Positions 14,344-22,938 of a stretch of 28,245 bases of DNA are shown here, piece by piece (position 1 is the first letter of the stretch; each line of letters starts with the position of its first letter). Source of the stretch: Rhodovulum sp. (GTDB lineage Bacteria > Pseudomonadota > Alphaproteobacteria > Rhodobacterales > Rhodobacteraceae); the NCBI GenBank assembly GCA_020637615.1, contig JACKKC010000035.1:1-28245 (forward strand), written 5' to 3'. The notes below the pieces were generated by a model. The model saw only the letters and a list, made by a program, of their open reading frames with translations, ran no database searches and was not told the origin of the DNA. The translations under genes and the position numbers were made by a program.

Positions 14344-15252
14344 ATGAACTTTTTCAGGACGATGCTGCTGCTGGCGGCGATGACGGCGCTCTTCATGGGC
14401 GTCGGCTGGCTGATCGGCGGCTCGGGCGGCATGCTGATCGCGCTCCTCTTCGCCATCGGCACCAATGCCTTCGCCTTCTGGAACTCCGACCGGCTGGCGC
14501 TCGGCATGCACCATGCCGAGCCGGTGACGCGGGCGAGCGCGCCCGATCTCCACGCCATGGTCGGCGAGCTCGCGGCCAATGCCGGCCTGCCGATGCCCAA
14601 GGTCTATCTGATCCGCTCCGACCAGCCCAATGCCTTCGCCACCGGGCGCAACCCCGAAAACGGCGCGGTGGCGGTGACGACCGGCATCCTGCAGCTTCTC
14701 GACCGGGACGAGCTGCGCGGGGTGATCGCCCACGAGCTCGCGCATATCAGGAACCGCGACACGCTGACCATGACCGTGGCCGCGACCGTGGCCGGCGCGA
14801 TCTCGATGCTGGCGCAATTCGGCTTCTTCTTCGGCCACTCCAACAACGACCGCAATCCGCTCGGGCCGCTGGGCGTGCTGCTCGCGGTGCTCTTCGCGCC
14901 GCTGGCGGCGATGCTGATCCAGATGACCATCAGCCGCACCCGGGAATATTCCGCCGACCGGCTCGGCGCGGAGATCAGCGGCGACCCGCTCGGCCTCGCC
15001 GGGGCGCTGCGCAAGATTTCCTCCTATGCCGGGCGGCTGGAGCTGCCGAGCGCCGAGCGCAATCCCGCCTCGGCCTCGATGTTCATCGTCAATCCCCTGA
15101 GCGGGGCGCGCATGGACAATCTCTTCTCCACCCATCCCAACGTGGAAAACCGCATCCGCGCGCTCGAGGCCATGGCCGGCGACATGCGATCCCGGCCCGC
15201 GCTTCGCGAGAGCTCCATCCCCGTGACCGGGCGCCGCGGCGCGCGGCGTTGA
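14344..15252 (+). CDS. htpX: Membrane zinc metalloprotease HtpX
   Basis: M48-family inner-membrane protease of 302 aa that degrades damaged membrane proteins, often with FtsH. Two N-terminal membrane helices cover about 4-46 (FRTMLLLAAMTALFMGVGWL, then MLIALLFAIGTNAFAF). The zinc site HELAH is at 130-134, with the third ligand in REYSADRLGAE (near E201). Two more hydrophobic stretches, about 143-164 and 176-196, flank the NNDR loop. GGAGGG just upstream supports ATG 14344. The stop overlaps the next gene's TTG start (TTGA), which suggests translational coupling with rsmB. I see no heat-shock promoter I would defend in the 67-bp divergent spacer. Confidence 0.95.
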   Translation: MNFFRTMLLLAAMTALFMGVGWLIGGSGGMLIALLFAIGTNAFAFWNSDRLALGMHHAEPVTRASAPDLHAMVGELAANAGLPMPKVYLIRSDQPNAFATGRNPENGAVAVTTGILQLLDRDELRGVIAHELAHIRNRDTLTMTVAATVAGAISMLAQFGFFFGHSNNDRNPLGPLGVLLAVLFAPLAAMLIQMTISRTREYSADRLGAEISGDPLGLAGALRKISSYAGRLELPSAERNPASASMFIVNPLSGARMDNLFSTHPNVENRIRALEAMAGDMRSRPALRESSIPVTGRRGARR

Positions 15253-16550
15253 GCGCGCCCGGCCTCGCCGAGCGGGGGGCGGCGGCGGCGCTGCTCTCCG
15301 GGGTCCTGGCGCGCGGGCGCAGCCTCGCCGACCAGACTGGCGATCCCGACGGCCCGCTGGCGCGCCTCGCGCCGCCCGAGCGCGCGCGGGCCCAGGGGCT
15401 CGCGACCGGTACCCTGCGGCACCTGGGGCGGATCGACGCCCTGCTCGCCGGCTTCTTCCGCCGGCTGCCGCCCGCGCCGGTGCGCGACCAGCTGCGGGTC
15501 ATGGTGGCCGACCTGATGCTCGCCGGCACCCCGCCCCATGCGGCGGTCGACAGCGCCGTGCGGCTGGTGCGCGCCCTGCCCCGGGGCCGGCAATTCGCCG
15601 GGCTCGCCAATGCGGTCGGACGGCGCGTGGCCGAGGGCGGCGCGGCGCTCTGGGAGGCGGTGCCGGAGGCGCCCCCGCCCGGCTGGCTCGGCGAGGCGCT
15701 CGCGGCGGAATACGGGGAGGCGGCCGGCGCGGCGATCCTGCGCGCCCATCGCGCCGAGCCGCCGCTCGACCTGACCCTGAAGCCCGGCGAGGCGCCGGGG
15801 CCCTGGGCCGAGGCGCTGGGCGCGGAGCTGCTGCCGACTGGCAGCCTGCGGCTGGCGCGGCCCGGCCAGGTCTCCCGGCTCCCCGGCTACGACGCGGGCG
15901 CCTGGTGGGTGCAGGACGCCGCCGCCGCCCTGCCGGTGCGGCTTCTGGGCGAGGTCGCGGGGCGGGCGGCGCTCGATGTCTGCGCCGCGCCGGGGGGCAA
16001 GACGCTGCAGCTGGCCGCGGCCGGGGCGCGGGTCACCGCGCTCGACCTCTCGCCCCTGCGCATGGCCCGGGTCGCGGAGAACCTGGCGCGCTGCGGCCTC
16101 GCGGCGGAGACGGTGGTCGCGGATGCCCGCGCCTGGCGCCCCGAGCGGCGCTTCGAGGCGGTGCTGGTCGATGCGCCCTGCTCGGCCACCGGCACGATCC
16201 GGCGCCACCCCGACCTGCCCTTCCTGCGCAAGCGGCGGGACCTGGCGCCGCTGCTGGCGCTGCAGGCCGCACTGCTGGCGCGGGCCTGGGACTGGCTCGC
16301 GCCGGGCGGGCGGCTGGTCTTCTGCACCTGCTCGCTCCTGCCGGCGGAGGGCGAGGCGCAGCTCGCCGCCTTCCGCGCCGCGCATCCGGAGGCCGAACCC
16401 ATCCCCCCGGCGCCCGGCTCGCCCGGCATCGCGCCCGAATGGATCGACGCCCAGGGCGGCCTGCGGCTCCGGCCGGACTTCTGGCCCGAGCGTGGCGGCA
16501 TGGACGGCTTCTACGCCGCCTGCCTGCGAAAGCCCGCCATCGCGGCGTGA
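15249..16550 (+). CDS. rsmB: 16S rRNA m5C methyltransferase, RsmB/Fmu family
   Basis: Protein of 433 aa from a TTG start that overlaps the htpX stop. No ATG or GTG gives a full N-terminal domain, while the frame stays open far upstream only as a shadow. The NusB-like RNA-binding domain is about 1-135. The SAM-dependent domain carries motif I DVCAAPGGKTLQLA (243-256), motif IV DAPCSATGTIRRHPD (308-322; C311 is the product-release Cys) and motif VI CTCSLLPAEGE (359-369; C361 is the catalytic Cys). The C-terminal GGMDGFYAACLRK (416-428) is also typical. The expected reaction is m5C967 of 16S rRNA (E. coli numbering). The two-cysteine arrangement is complete, so the enzyme should be active. Confidence 0.93.
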   Translation: MSAPGLAERGAAAALLSGVLARGRSLADQTGDPDGPLARLAPPERARAQGLATGTLRHLGRIDALLAGFFRRLPPAPVRDQLRVMVADLMLAGTPPHAAVDSAVRLVRALPRGRQFAGLANAVGRRVAEGGAALWEAVPEAPPPGWLGEALAAEYGEAAGAAILRAHRAEPPLDLTLKPGEAPGPWAEALGAELLPTGSLRLARPGQVSRLPGYDAGAWWVQDAAAALPVRLLGEVAGRAALDVCAAPGGKTLQLAAAGARVTALDLSPLRMARVAENLARCGLAAETVVADARAWRPERRFEAVLVDAPCSATGTIRRHPDLPFLRKRRDLAPLLALQAALLARAWDWLAPGGRLVFCTCSLLPAEGEAQLAAFRAAHPEAEPIPPAPGSPGIAPEWIDAQGGLRLRPDFWPERGGMDGFYAACLRKPAIAA

Positions 16551-16614
16551 CAAGTTCCCGCCGGGCGGCGATAAGGGCCGCCGACAAACCCAGCGAAAGC
16601 CGCGCCGCCCGCCC

Positions 16615-18333
16615 ATGTCCCGAACCGCGCTGACCCTGCAGGCCCTGGGCGAACGCCTCGCGCAGCCGACGCGCGCCATGCGCAACCGGCTGATGGCGCA
16701 TCGGGCGCGGCTGGGCACCCGGCCGCAGGTCGCCAAGACCCTGCCCGAGCCGGTGCTGGTCGGCGACGCCGATCTCGGCGAGGGGCTGATCGCCGGGCGC
16801 TGGGTGGCGCGCGGCCGGGTCACCGAGCTCGGCGCGGCCTCGATCTGGCAGGCGCGGCTCGCCGATCCCGCACTCGAGGCCGAGCGCCAGGGCTGCCTCT
16901 GGCTCGACGACCTCGCGGCGCTGGGCCGGCGCGCGGCGCGCGAAAGGGCCCAGGCCTGGGTGCAGGAATGGATCCGCCGCTTCGGCACCGGCGGCGGCCC
17001 GGGCTGGACGCCCGAGACCGCCGGCCGCCGCACCAAGCGCTGGACCTCCCATTGCGCCTTCCTGACCGAGGGCCTGGACCGGGCCGCGGCCGACCGCTTC
17101 TGGTTCGCGCTCGCCGCCCAGCAGCGCTACCTCGCCCATACCTGGGGCGACGCCGAGGAGGGCCTGCCGCGGCTGCGCGCGCTGGCGGGGCTGGTCTGGT
17201 CGGGCATCGCCCTGCCCAATTCCGGCCACCGGCTGGCGATGGTCGAGCTCGGCCTGCTCGCCGAGGCGCTCGTCGACATGGAGGGCGCGACCCCGAGCCG
17301 CTCCCCGGAGGATCTCGCCGAGGTGCTGATCCTCCTGATCTGGACGGCGCGGCTCCTGGAGAACGCCGGCCAGCACGCGGCGCCGGCGCATCTCGCCGCC
17401 ATCGTGCGCGGGGTGCCGATCCTGCGGCTCCAGCGCATGGGCGACGGCAGCCTCGCACGCTTCCACGGCGGGGGGCCCGGCTCGGCGGACCGGATCGACC
17501 AGGCGCTGGCGGAGCTGCGCACGGGCGTCCAGGTCCGGCCGAAGCTGCCCATGGGCTATGCCCGCCTCGCCTGCGGCCGGGCGATCGTGCAGATGGACGG
17601 CGCGCCGCCGCCGGGCGAGGAGCATGCCCTCACCGCCCATGCCAGCGCGCTCGCCTTCGAGATGAGCCTCGGCCGCCAGGCGGTGGTGGTCAACGCCGGG
17701 CCGGGCCGGGGCTTCGGGGCGCCGGCGGCGATCGCGGCGCGGCAGACGGCGGCGCATTCCACCGTCGAGATCGGCGGCGCCTCCTCGGCGCGGATCGAGA
17801 CGCGCGGGCTCGCCGCCCGCACCCTGGGCGCGCGGCTGGAGGCGGGCCCCTCGCTCGTCTCGGTGCGCCAGGCCCAGGACGCCACCGGCCAGTGGCTGCT
17901 CGCCACCCACGACGGCTATTCGGCGAGCCACGGCATGCTGCACGAGCGCCGGCTCTTTCTCGACGCCCGCGGCCAGGAGCTGCGCGGCGAGGACATCCTG
18001 ACGGTGCCCGACGCCCGGGCGCGCGCCCTTTTCGACCGGATGGCGACGGGCGGCAAGCTCGGCTTCGCCGCGCGCTTCCACCTGCATCCCGCGGTCGCGG
18101 CCGAGTTCGACGCCGCGCGCGACCTCGTCGCCCTGACCCTGCCGAGCGGCGAGGCCTGGACCTTCCGCGCCGCCGGCGGCGCGCTCGCCCTCGAGCCCGC
18201 GCTCTATCTCGACCCCTCCGAGGCCGCGCCGGGGCAGAGCCGCCAGCTGGTTGTCCGCGCCGAGGTCGTCGATTATCTCGGCCAGGTCATCTGGTCCTTC
18301 AACCGCGTCGCCGAGGCGCCCGCCGCGGCCTGA
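16615..18333 (+). CDS. Heparinase II/III family protein
   Basis: Protein of 572 aa. The N-terminal ~280 residues form an alpha-helical (alpha/alpha-toroid-like) region with WLDDLAALGRRAARERAQAW and LWSGIALPNSGHRLAMVELG-type helices. The C-terminal part (about 310-550) is beta-rich and fits the heparinase II/III domain (PF07940), including HASALAFEMSLG, VVVNAGPGRGFG, and ASHGMLHERRLFLD. There is no signal peptide, so it is predicted cytoplasmic, unlike true heparin lyases. Rhodobacterales keep this gene between rsmB and purH, which hints at a housekeeping rather than a polysaccharide-degrading role. The substrate is unknown. The ATG at 16615 has only a weak ribosome site. The 64-bp gap after rsmB and 34-bp gap before purH suggest one transcript. 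Confidence 0.85.
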   Translation: MSRTALTLQALGERLAQPTRAMRNRLMAHRARLGTRPQVAKTLPEPVLVGDADLGEGLIAGRWVARGRVTELGAASIWQARLADPALEAERQGCLWLDDLAALGRRAARERAQAWVQEWIRRFGTGGGPGWTPETAGRRTKRWTSHCAFLTEGLDRAAADRFWFALAAQQRYLAHTWGDAEEGLPRLRALAGLVWSGIALPNSGHRLAMVELGLLAEALVDMEGATPSRSPEDLAEVLILLIWTARLLENAGQHAAPAHLAAIVRGVPILRLQRMGDGSLARFHGGGPGSADRIDQALAELRTGVQVRPKLPMGYARLACGRAIVQMDGAPPPGEEHALTAHASALAFEMSLGRQAVVVNAGPGRGFGAPAAIAARQTAAHSTVEIGGASSARIETRGLAARTLGARLEAGPSLVSVRQAQDATGQWLLATHDGYSASHGMLHERRLFLDARGQELRGEDILTVPDARARALFDRMATGGKLGFAARFHLHPAVAAEFDAARDLVALTLPSGEAWTFRAAGGALALEPALYLDPSEAAPGQSRQLVVRAEVVDYLGQVIWSFNRVAEAPAAA

Positions 18334-18367
18334 TCCCGCGCCGCAGACGAGGAGAACCCGTCCCATC

Positions 18368-19960
18368 ATGTCCCCCGATCTCGTGCCGGTCCGGACCGCG
18401 CTCATTTCCGTCTCCGACAAGACCGGCCTCGCCGATCTCGCCCGCGCGCTGGTCGCGCGCGGCATCGCGCTCGTCTCCACCGGCGGCACCGCGGCGGCCC
18501 TGCGCGCGGCGGATCTGCCGGTGCGCGACGTGGCCGAGCTCACCGCCTTCCCCGAAATGCTCGACGGGCGGGTGAAGACCCTGCACCCGATGGTGCACGG
18601 CGGCCTGCTCGCGCTGCGCGACGAGCCCTCCCACCGGGCGGCGCTCGACGCCCACGGCATCGGCGAGATCGACCTGCTCGTGGTCAATCTCTATCCCTTC
18701 GAGGCCACGGTCGCGGAGGGCGCCGATTACGCGGCCTGCGTGGAGAACATCGATATCGGCGGCCCGGCGATGCTGCGCGCCGCAGCCAAGAACCACCGCT
18801 TCGTCGCCGCCGTGACGGACGTGGAGGATTACCCCGCCCTCATCGCCGAGCTCGAGGAGACCGGCGGCGCCACCCGCGCCGCCTTCCGCCAGGCGCTGGC
18901 CCAGACCGCCTTCGGCCGCACCGCCGCCTATGACGCGGCGGTCTCGGGCTGGCTCGCCGGGGCGCTCGGGATGCCGGCGCCGCGCCGCCGGGTGCTGGCC
19001 GGGCGGCTCGGCGAGAGCCTGCGCTACGGCGAGAACCCGCATCAGGGGGCGGCCTTCTACCGCGACGGCAGCGCGCGGCCGGGCGTGGCGACGGCGCGCC
19101 AGCTCCAGGGCAAGGCGCTCTCCTACAACAACATCAACGACACCGACGCGGCCTTCGAGCTCGTGGCGGAATTCGCGCCCGAGGCCGGCCCGGCCTGCGT
19201 GATCGTCAAGCACGCCAATCCCTGCGGCGTGGCGCGCGGCGCGACCGCGCTCGCGGCCTATCGCGCCGCCTACGATTGCGACCGGACCTCGGCCTTCGGC
19301 GGCATCGTCGCGCTGAACGGCCCCCTCGATGCCGAGACCGCCGAGGAGATCGCCGGCATCTTCACCGAGGTGGTCATCGCCCCGGAGGTCAGCGAGGCGG
19401 CCGCGGCGGTCTTCGCGGCGAAGAAGAACCTGCGGCTCCTGGTCTCCGGCGGCCTGCCCGAGGCCGGCGCGCCGGGCCTCGCCTGGCGCCAGGTCGCGGG
19501 CGGGCTGCTGGTGCAGGATCGCGATGCCGGGCGGGTCGGCCGCGAGGCGCTGCGGGTGGTGACCCTCCGCGCGCCGGAGCCGCGCGAGCTCGAGGATCTG
19601 CTCTTCGCCTGGAAAGTGGCCAAGCACGTCAAGTCGAACGCCATCGTCTATGCCCGCGACGGGGCCACCGTCGGCATCGGCGCCGGCCAGATGAGCCGGG
19701 TCGATTCCACGCGCATCGCCGCGCGCAAGGCCGGCGACATGGCTGCGGTTCTGGGTCTGGCCGAGCCGCCGACCCGCGGCGCGGTGGTGGCCTCGGACGC
19801 CTTCTTCCCCTTCGCCGACGGATTGCTCGCCGCCGCCGAGGCCGGCGCGACGGCGGTGATCCAGCCCGGCGGATCGGTCCGCGACGACGAGGTGATCGCC
19901 GCCGCGGACGAGGCCGGCCTCGCCATGGTCTTCACCGGCATGCGGCATTTCCGCCACTGA
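18368..19960 (+). CDS. purH: Bifunctional AICAR formyltransferase / IMP cyclohydrolase
   Basis: Protein of 530 aa, the normal PurH length, carrying out the last two steps of purine synthesis (AICAR to FAICAR to IMP). The N-terminal MGS-like cyclohydrolase domain (about 1-200) has RTALISVSDKTGL (9-21), STGGT, and DGRVKTLHPMVHGG. The transformylase part has LRYGENPHQ and the catalytic KHANPCG (K281, H282). The C-terminal end has VASDAFFPFADGL. GAGGAG at 18349-18354 is rather far (13 nt) from the ATG, but no closer start gives the conserved N-terminus. It is the last gene of the htpX-rsmB-heparinase-purH run. A 467-bp spacer with a repeat follows. Confidence 0.97.
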   Translation: MSPDLVPVRTALISVSDKTGLADLARALVARGIALVSTGGTAAALRAADLPVRDVAELTAFPEMLDGRVKTLHPMVHGGLLALRDEPSHRAALDAHGIGEIDLLVVNLYPFEATVAEGADYAACVENIDIGGPAMLRAAAKNHRFVAAVTDVEDYPALIAELEETGGATRAAFRQALAQTAFGRTAAYDAAVSGWLAGALGMPAPRRRVLAGRLGESLRYGENPHQGAAFYRDGSARPGVATARQLQGKALSYNNINDTDAAFELVAEFAPEAGPACVIVKHANPCGVARGATALAAYRAAYDCDRTSAFGGIVALNGPLDAETAEEIAGIFTEVVIAPEVSEAAAAVFAAKKNLRLLVSGGLPEAGAPGLAWRQVAGGLLVQDRDAGRVGREALRVVTLRAPEPRELEDLLFAWKVAKHVKSNAIVYARDGATVGIGAGQMSRVDSTRIAARKAGDMAAVLGLAEPPTRGAVVASDAFFPFADGLLAAAEAGATAVIQPGGSVRDDEVIAAADEAGLAMVFTGMRHFRH

Positions 19961-20070
19961 CCGCGCCGGCGGCTTGCGCGCCCCTCACGCGGCGTTCGAA
20001 TAGCGCGCAGGACCGCCACAGTCCCTCCCGTGCTTCATCGCCTGCTCTACGAAGGTCCTTCTGCCAGCGG

Positions 20071-20240
20071 CGCCTTGCCCGGTCCGGTCGCCCGGAGGCG
20101 CGAGCCGCGGGTCGAGGGCGGTGCAGCATCACCATCGGTTGAGGATCGGGACGCGTCGGCCCGGGGCGGCGTGCGAAGCGCGACGGCCCCCGGGAGGGCC
20201 GGTGCGGCCCGATCGCCACGGGTCGATCGGGCTGGGGGCC
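20071..20240 (-). repeat. Dispersed repeat, family II, copy B
   Basis: Inverted relative to copy A (12941-13110) and about 80% identical over ~170 bp. The hairpin CCCGATCG/CGATCGGG is at 20208-20215 and 20224-20231. On the plus strand, codons read LARSGRP...GRGRCSITIG and stop at 20140-20142. The stop is shared with copy A, and most differences in this part fall at third codon positions. It occupies the 467-bp spacer (19961-20427) between purH and lspA. The rest of that spacer is ordinary GC-rich sequence up to the AT-rich island and palindrome at 20253-20318. Confidence 0.85.
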
Positions 20241-20302
20241 AACCGCCGGCACGATATGATGTCGTTAACTATTTTTCCTTTATAAAACAGCATGTTGCAT
20301 TC

Positions 20303-20318
20303 TGTCCCCATGGGGACA
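20303..20318. promoter_or_regulatory. Perfect 16-bp palindrome at the edge of an AT-rich island upstream of lspA
   Basis: TGTCCCCATGGGGACA is fully symmetric and stands 110 bp before lspA. It directly follows an AT-rich island (20253-20302) that is very unlike the surrounding sequence and contains GTTAAC (20264-20269) and TATAAA (20281-20286). The set looks like a promoter plus an operator for a dimeric regulator, but no regulator family is recognised. Confidence 0.5.
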
Positions 20319-20427
20319 CCCCTCCCGGCGCCCGAATCCGCCCGCGCGGCGGCCAGGCTCCGACTTCGGGATTCCGCTCGGCCCGCGCATGCGTTAGGGT
20401 CCGGCCAACCCGCCGGAGCGACCAGAC

Positions 20428-20934
20428 ATGCCCCGCAGCAACCTCGCCCGGGCCGCCATCATCGCGGCCATCGTCTTCCTGATCGACCGCGCCTCGAAGA
20501 TTTTCGTCGTGGAGCTGCTCGACCTGCGCCATCGGCTGGCGATCCCTGTCTTCGATCCCTGGTTCAACCTGACCATGGCCTGGAACCGCGGCGTCAATTT
20601 CGGCCTCTTCGACATGGGCGCCGCCGGGCGCTGGTTCCTGGTGGGCCTCGCGCTCGTGATCGTCGCCGGCCTCGCGCTCTGGGTGCGGCGCAGCCAGGGC
20701 TGGGCGGCGGCGACCGGGGTGGGCGCGATCATCGGCGGCGCGCTCGGCAATGTCTGGGACCGGCTGCAATACGGCGCCGTCGCGGACTACCTGAACATGA
20801 GCTGCTGCGGCATCCGCAACCCCTACGCCTTCAACGTGGCCGACGCGGCGATCTTCGGCGGGGTGGCGGTGCTGGTGCTCTTCGCCCGCACCCCGGACCG
20901 CGACAAGGCGCCGGAGCCGCGCAACAGGACGTGA
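20428..20934 (+). CDS. lspA: Lipoprotein signal peptidase (signal peptidase II)
   Basis: Aspartic membrane peptidase of 168 aa that cuts prolipoproteins before the lipid-modified cysteine. Four membrane helices are visible (about 8-26, 64-86, 93-111, 139-153). The conserved NRGVNFGLF is at 53-61. The catalytic aspartates are D120 in GNVWDRLQYGAVADYLN and D139 in NPYAFNVADAAIF. GGAG upstream supports ATG 20428. The next gene encodes a lipoprotein that would be its substrate, 49 bp downstream. Transcription probably starts in the AT-rich region near 20250-20320. Confidence 0.95.
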   Translation: MPRSNLARAAIIAAIVFLIDRASKIFVVELLDLRHRLAIPVFDPWFNLTMAWNRGVNFGLFDMGAAGRWFLVGLALVIVAGLALWVRRSQGWAAATGVGAIIGGALGNVWDRLQYGAVADYLNMSCCGIRNPYAFNVADAAIFGGVAVLVLFARTPDRDKAPEPRNRT

Positions 20935-20983
20935 CGCGCCGATCCGAGTGCGCTAGAGACGGTGCCTGTCGACGGGGATCAAG

Positions 20984-21511
20984 ATGGCCGGACCGGCAAG
21001 CGGAAACTTCTTCGGAGCCTCGCTGCTCCTGGCCGGCGCCGTCGCGCTGGCCGGATGCAGCGGCGGGCTCGCCGGCGCCCTGCGCTCCTCGGGCGTGAAG
21101 GGCACGCCGGACGAGTTCCTCGTCCTGCCCACCAAGCCGCTCGAAATGCCGCAGAACCTCGCGGCCTTGCCGGTGCCGATGCCGGGCACCGCCAATCTGG
21201 TCGACTACCACCCCGGCCCCGAGGCGGTGGCCGGGCTGACCGGCCGGGCGGGTCCGGCGGGCGTGGCGAACGGCAACGCCCTCGTCGCCCGCGCCGGGGG
21301 CGCCGATCCGCAGATCCGCACGGCCCTCGCGGCCGAGGACGTCGAATACCGGCGGACCCACCGCGGCCTGCTGCTCGAACGCTGGTTCGCCAAGGATCAG
21401 GACGCGCTGATCTACAAGGACATGACCCTCGATGCCGGCGCCGAGTTCCAGCGCCTGCGCGCCCGGGGCTACCAGGTGCCCTCGCCACCGCCTTCACTCG
21501 TGAGCGAGTGA
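20984..21511 (+). CDS. DUF3035 lipoprotein
   Basis: Protein of 175 aa with a lipoprotein signal peptide: hydrophobic FFGASLLLAGAVALAGC ending in lipobox LAGC (Cys25). After it come PDEFLVLPTKPLEMP (about 42-56) and LPVPMPGTANLVDY, the hallmark of the DUF3035 family of Rhodobacterales. A basic/acidic stretch RRTHRGLLLERWFAKDQDA follows near 122-140. The Asp-free residue after the lipid Cys (Ser) predicts outer-membrane sorting under the E. coli +2 rule. Function is unknown. Its place between lspA and the M16 peptidase pair suggests an envelope quality-control cluster. GGGGA precedes the ATG at 20984. It ends 83 bp before the first peptidase. Confidence 0.85.
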   Translation: MAGPASGNFFGASLLLAGAVALAGCSGGLAGALRSSGVKGTPDEFLVLPTKPLEMPQNLAALPVPMPGTANLVDYHPGPEAVAGLTGRAGPAGVANGNALVARAGGADPQIRTALAAEDVEYRRTHRGLLLERWFAKDQDALIYKDMTLDAGAEFQRLRARGYQVPSPPPSLVSE

Positions 21512-21594
21512 CGATCACGCCTGCGTGGCCTCCGGTTGATCTTGGCACCGCCGGCGATACTCTGCGCATCGCAGTCACGCCGGGAACAGCCGCC

Positions 21595-22938
21595 ATGCGC
21601 CTTGCCATCGCCTTGCTTCTCGCCGCCGTGGGGTCCGCGGCGCGGGCCGCCGACGGCGACATCCAGAGCTTCACTCTGCCGAATGGCCTGCAGGGCGTCG
21701 TGATCGAGGATCACCGCGCGCCGGTCGTCACCCAGATGGTGTGGTACCGCGTCGGCTCGGCCGACGAGACCCCGGGCGAATCCGGGCTGGCGCATTTTCT
21801 CGAACACCTGATGTTCAAGGCGACCGACGAGCTCGCGGACGGCGAGTTCAGCAAGATCGTCGCGGCCAACGGCGGCGATGACAACGCCTTCACCTCCACG
21901 GACTACACCGCCTATTTCCAGCGCATCGCCGCCGACCGGCTCGATCTGGTGATGGGGATGGAGGCCGACCGCATGACCGACCTCGATCCGGGCGCGGAGG
22001 CGGTGCTCTCCGAGCGCGACGTGGTGATGGAGGAGCGCCGGCAGGTGGTTGAGAACGATCCCGGCGGGCTCTTCGCCGAGGAGCGCCGCGCCGCGCTCTA
22101 CTACAACCATCCCTACGGGCGGCCGGTGATCGGCTGGATGCACGAGATGGAGCAGTTCGACGAGGAGAAGGCGATGGCCTTCTACCGGGCGCATTACGCG
22201 CCGAACAACGCCATCCTCGTGGTCGCGGGCGACGTGGAGGCGGCCGAGGTCGAGCGGCTGGCGCGCGAACATTTCGGCCCGATCCCGGCCTCGGACGCCA
22301 TCGGCCCGCGCATCCGCCCGCAGGAGCCGCCGCACCGGGCGGCGCGGCGCCTGGAATTCCGCGACCCGAGGGTCCGCCAGCCCTATGTCACCCGCAGCTG
22401 GCTCGCGCCGCAGCGCAGGCCCGGCGACCAGCGCGAGGCGGCGGCGCTCTACGTGCTGGCAGAGCTGCTTGGCGGCCCCGGCATCACCTCGGTGATGGCG
22501 CAGGAACTGCAGCTCGCCGAGGGCGTCGCGATCGATGCCGGTGCCTCCTACGCCGATGCCGGCGTCGATCCGCAGAGCTTCAACGTCTACGTGGTTCCGA
22601 AGCCGGACGTGAGCCTCGCCGAGGCCGAGGAGCGGCTCGACGCCCTGCTGGCGCGCTTCGTCGCCGAGGGCCCCGACCCGCAGCAGCTGGAGCGGATCAA
22701 GACCCGCATCCGCGCCGACCGGATCTACGACCGCGACAACCTGCAGTACCGCGCCCGCGAGGTCGGCAGCGAACTCGCGACCGGGCTGACGCTCGAGGAT
22801 GTCGAGGCCTGGCCGGACCTGCTCCAGGCGGTCACCCCCGAGGAGGTCCGGGCGGCCGCGCAGGCGGTCTTCCGGCCGGAGAACGCGGTGACGAGCCTGA
22901 TGATGGCGCCCGAGACGGTGGAGGTCGTCGGCCAATGA
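21595..22938 (+). CDS. M16 family zinc metallopeptidase, catalytic subunit
   Basis: Protein of 447 aa with a Sec signal peptide (MRLAIALLLAAVGSAARA, cleavage near 18-19), so it should act in the periplasm. The inverted zinc motif HFLEH is at 67-71, with the third ligand in VVMEERRQ (E146/E147). The strand GLQGVVIEDHRAPVVTQMVW and the NNAILVVAGDV segment are family-typical. The second half is the structurally similar but non-zinc M16_C domain. It is paired with a second M16 gene through a 4-bp ATGA overlap, and that partner lacks the zinc motif. Together they resemble the processing-peptidase-type heterodimer of an active and an inactive chain, here secreted. The physiological substrate is unknown. 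Confidence 0.93.
   Translation: MRLAIALLLAAVGSAARAADGDIQSFTLPNGLQGVVIEDHRAPVVTQMVWYRVGSADETPGESGLAHFLEHLMFKATDELADGEFSKIVAANGGDDNAFTSTDYTAYFQRIAADRLDLVMGMEADRMTDLDPGAEAVLSERDVVMEERRQVVENDPGGLFAEERRAALYYNHPYGRPVIGWMHEMEQFDEEKAMAFYRAHYAPNNAILVVAGDVEAAEVERLAREHFGPIPASDAIGPRIRPQEPPHRAARRLEFRDPRVRQPYVTRSWLAPQRRPGDQREAAALYVLAELLGGPGITSVMAQELQLAEGVAIDAGASYADAGVDPQSFNVYVVPKPDVSLAEAEERLDALLARFVAEGPDPQQLERIKTRIRADRIYDRDNLQYRAREVGSELATGLTLEDVEAWPDLLQAVTPEEVRAAAQAVFRPENAVTSLMMAPETVEVVGQ

Noticed and set aside
12921..16550. One continuous 1209-codon plus-strand open frame
   Set aside because: Only the last 433 codons (from TTG 15249) resemble a protein, RsmB. The rest runs antisense to the glycosyltransferase and SDHAF4 genes and out of frame over htpX, as expected at this GC content.
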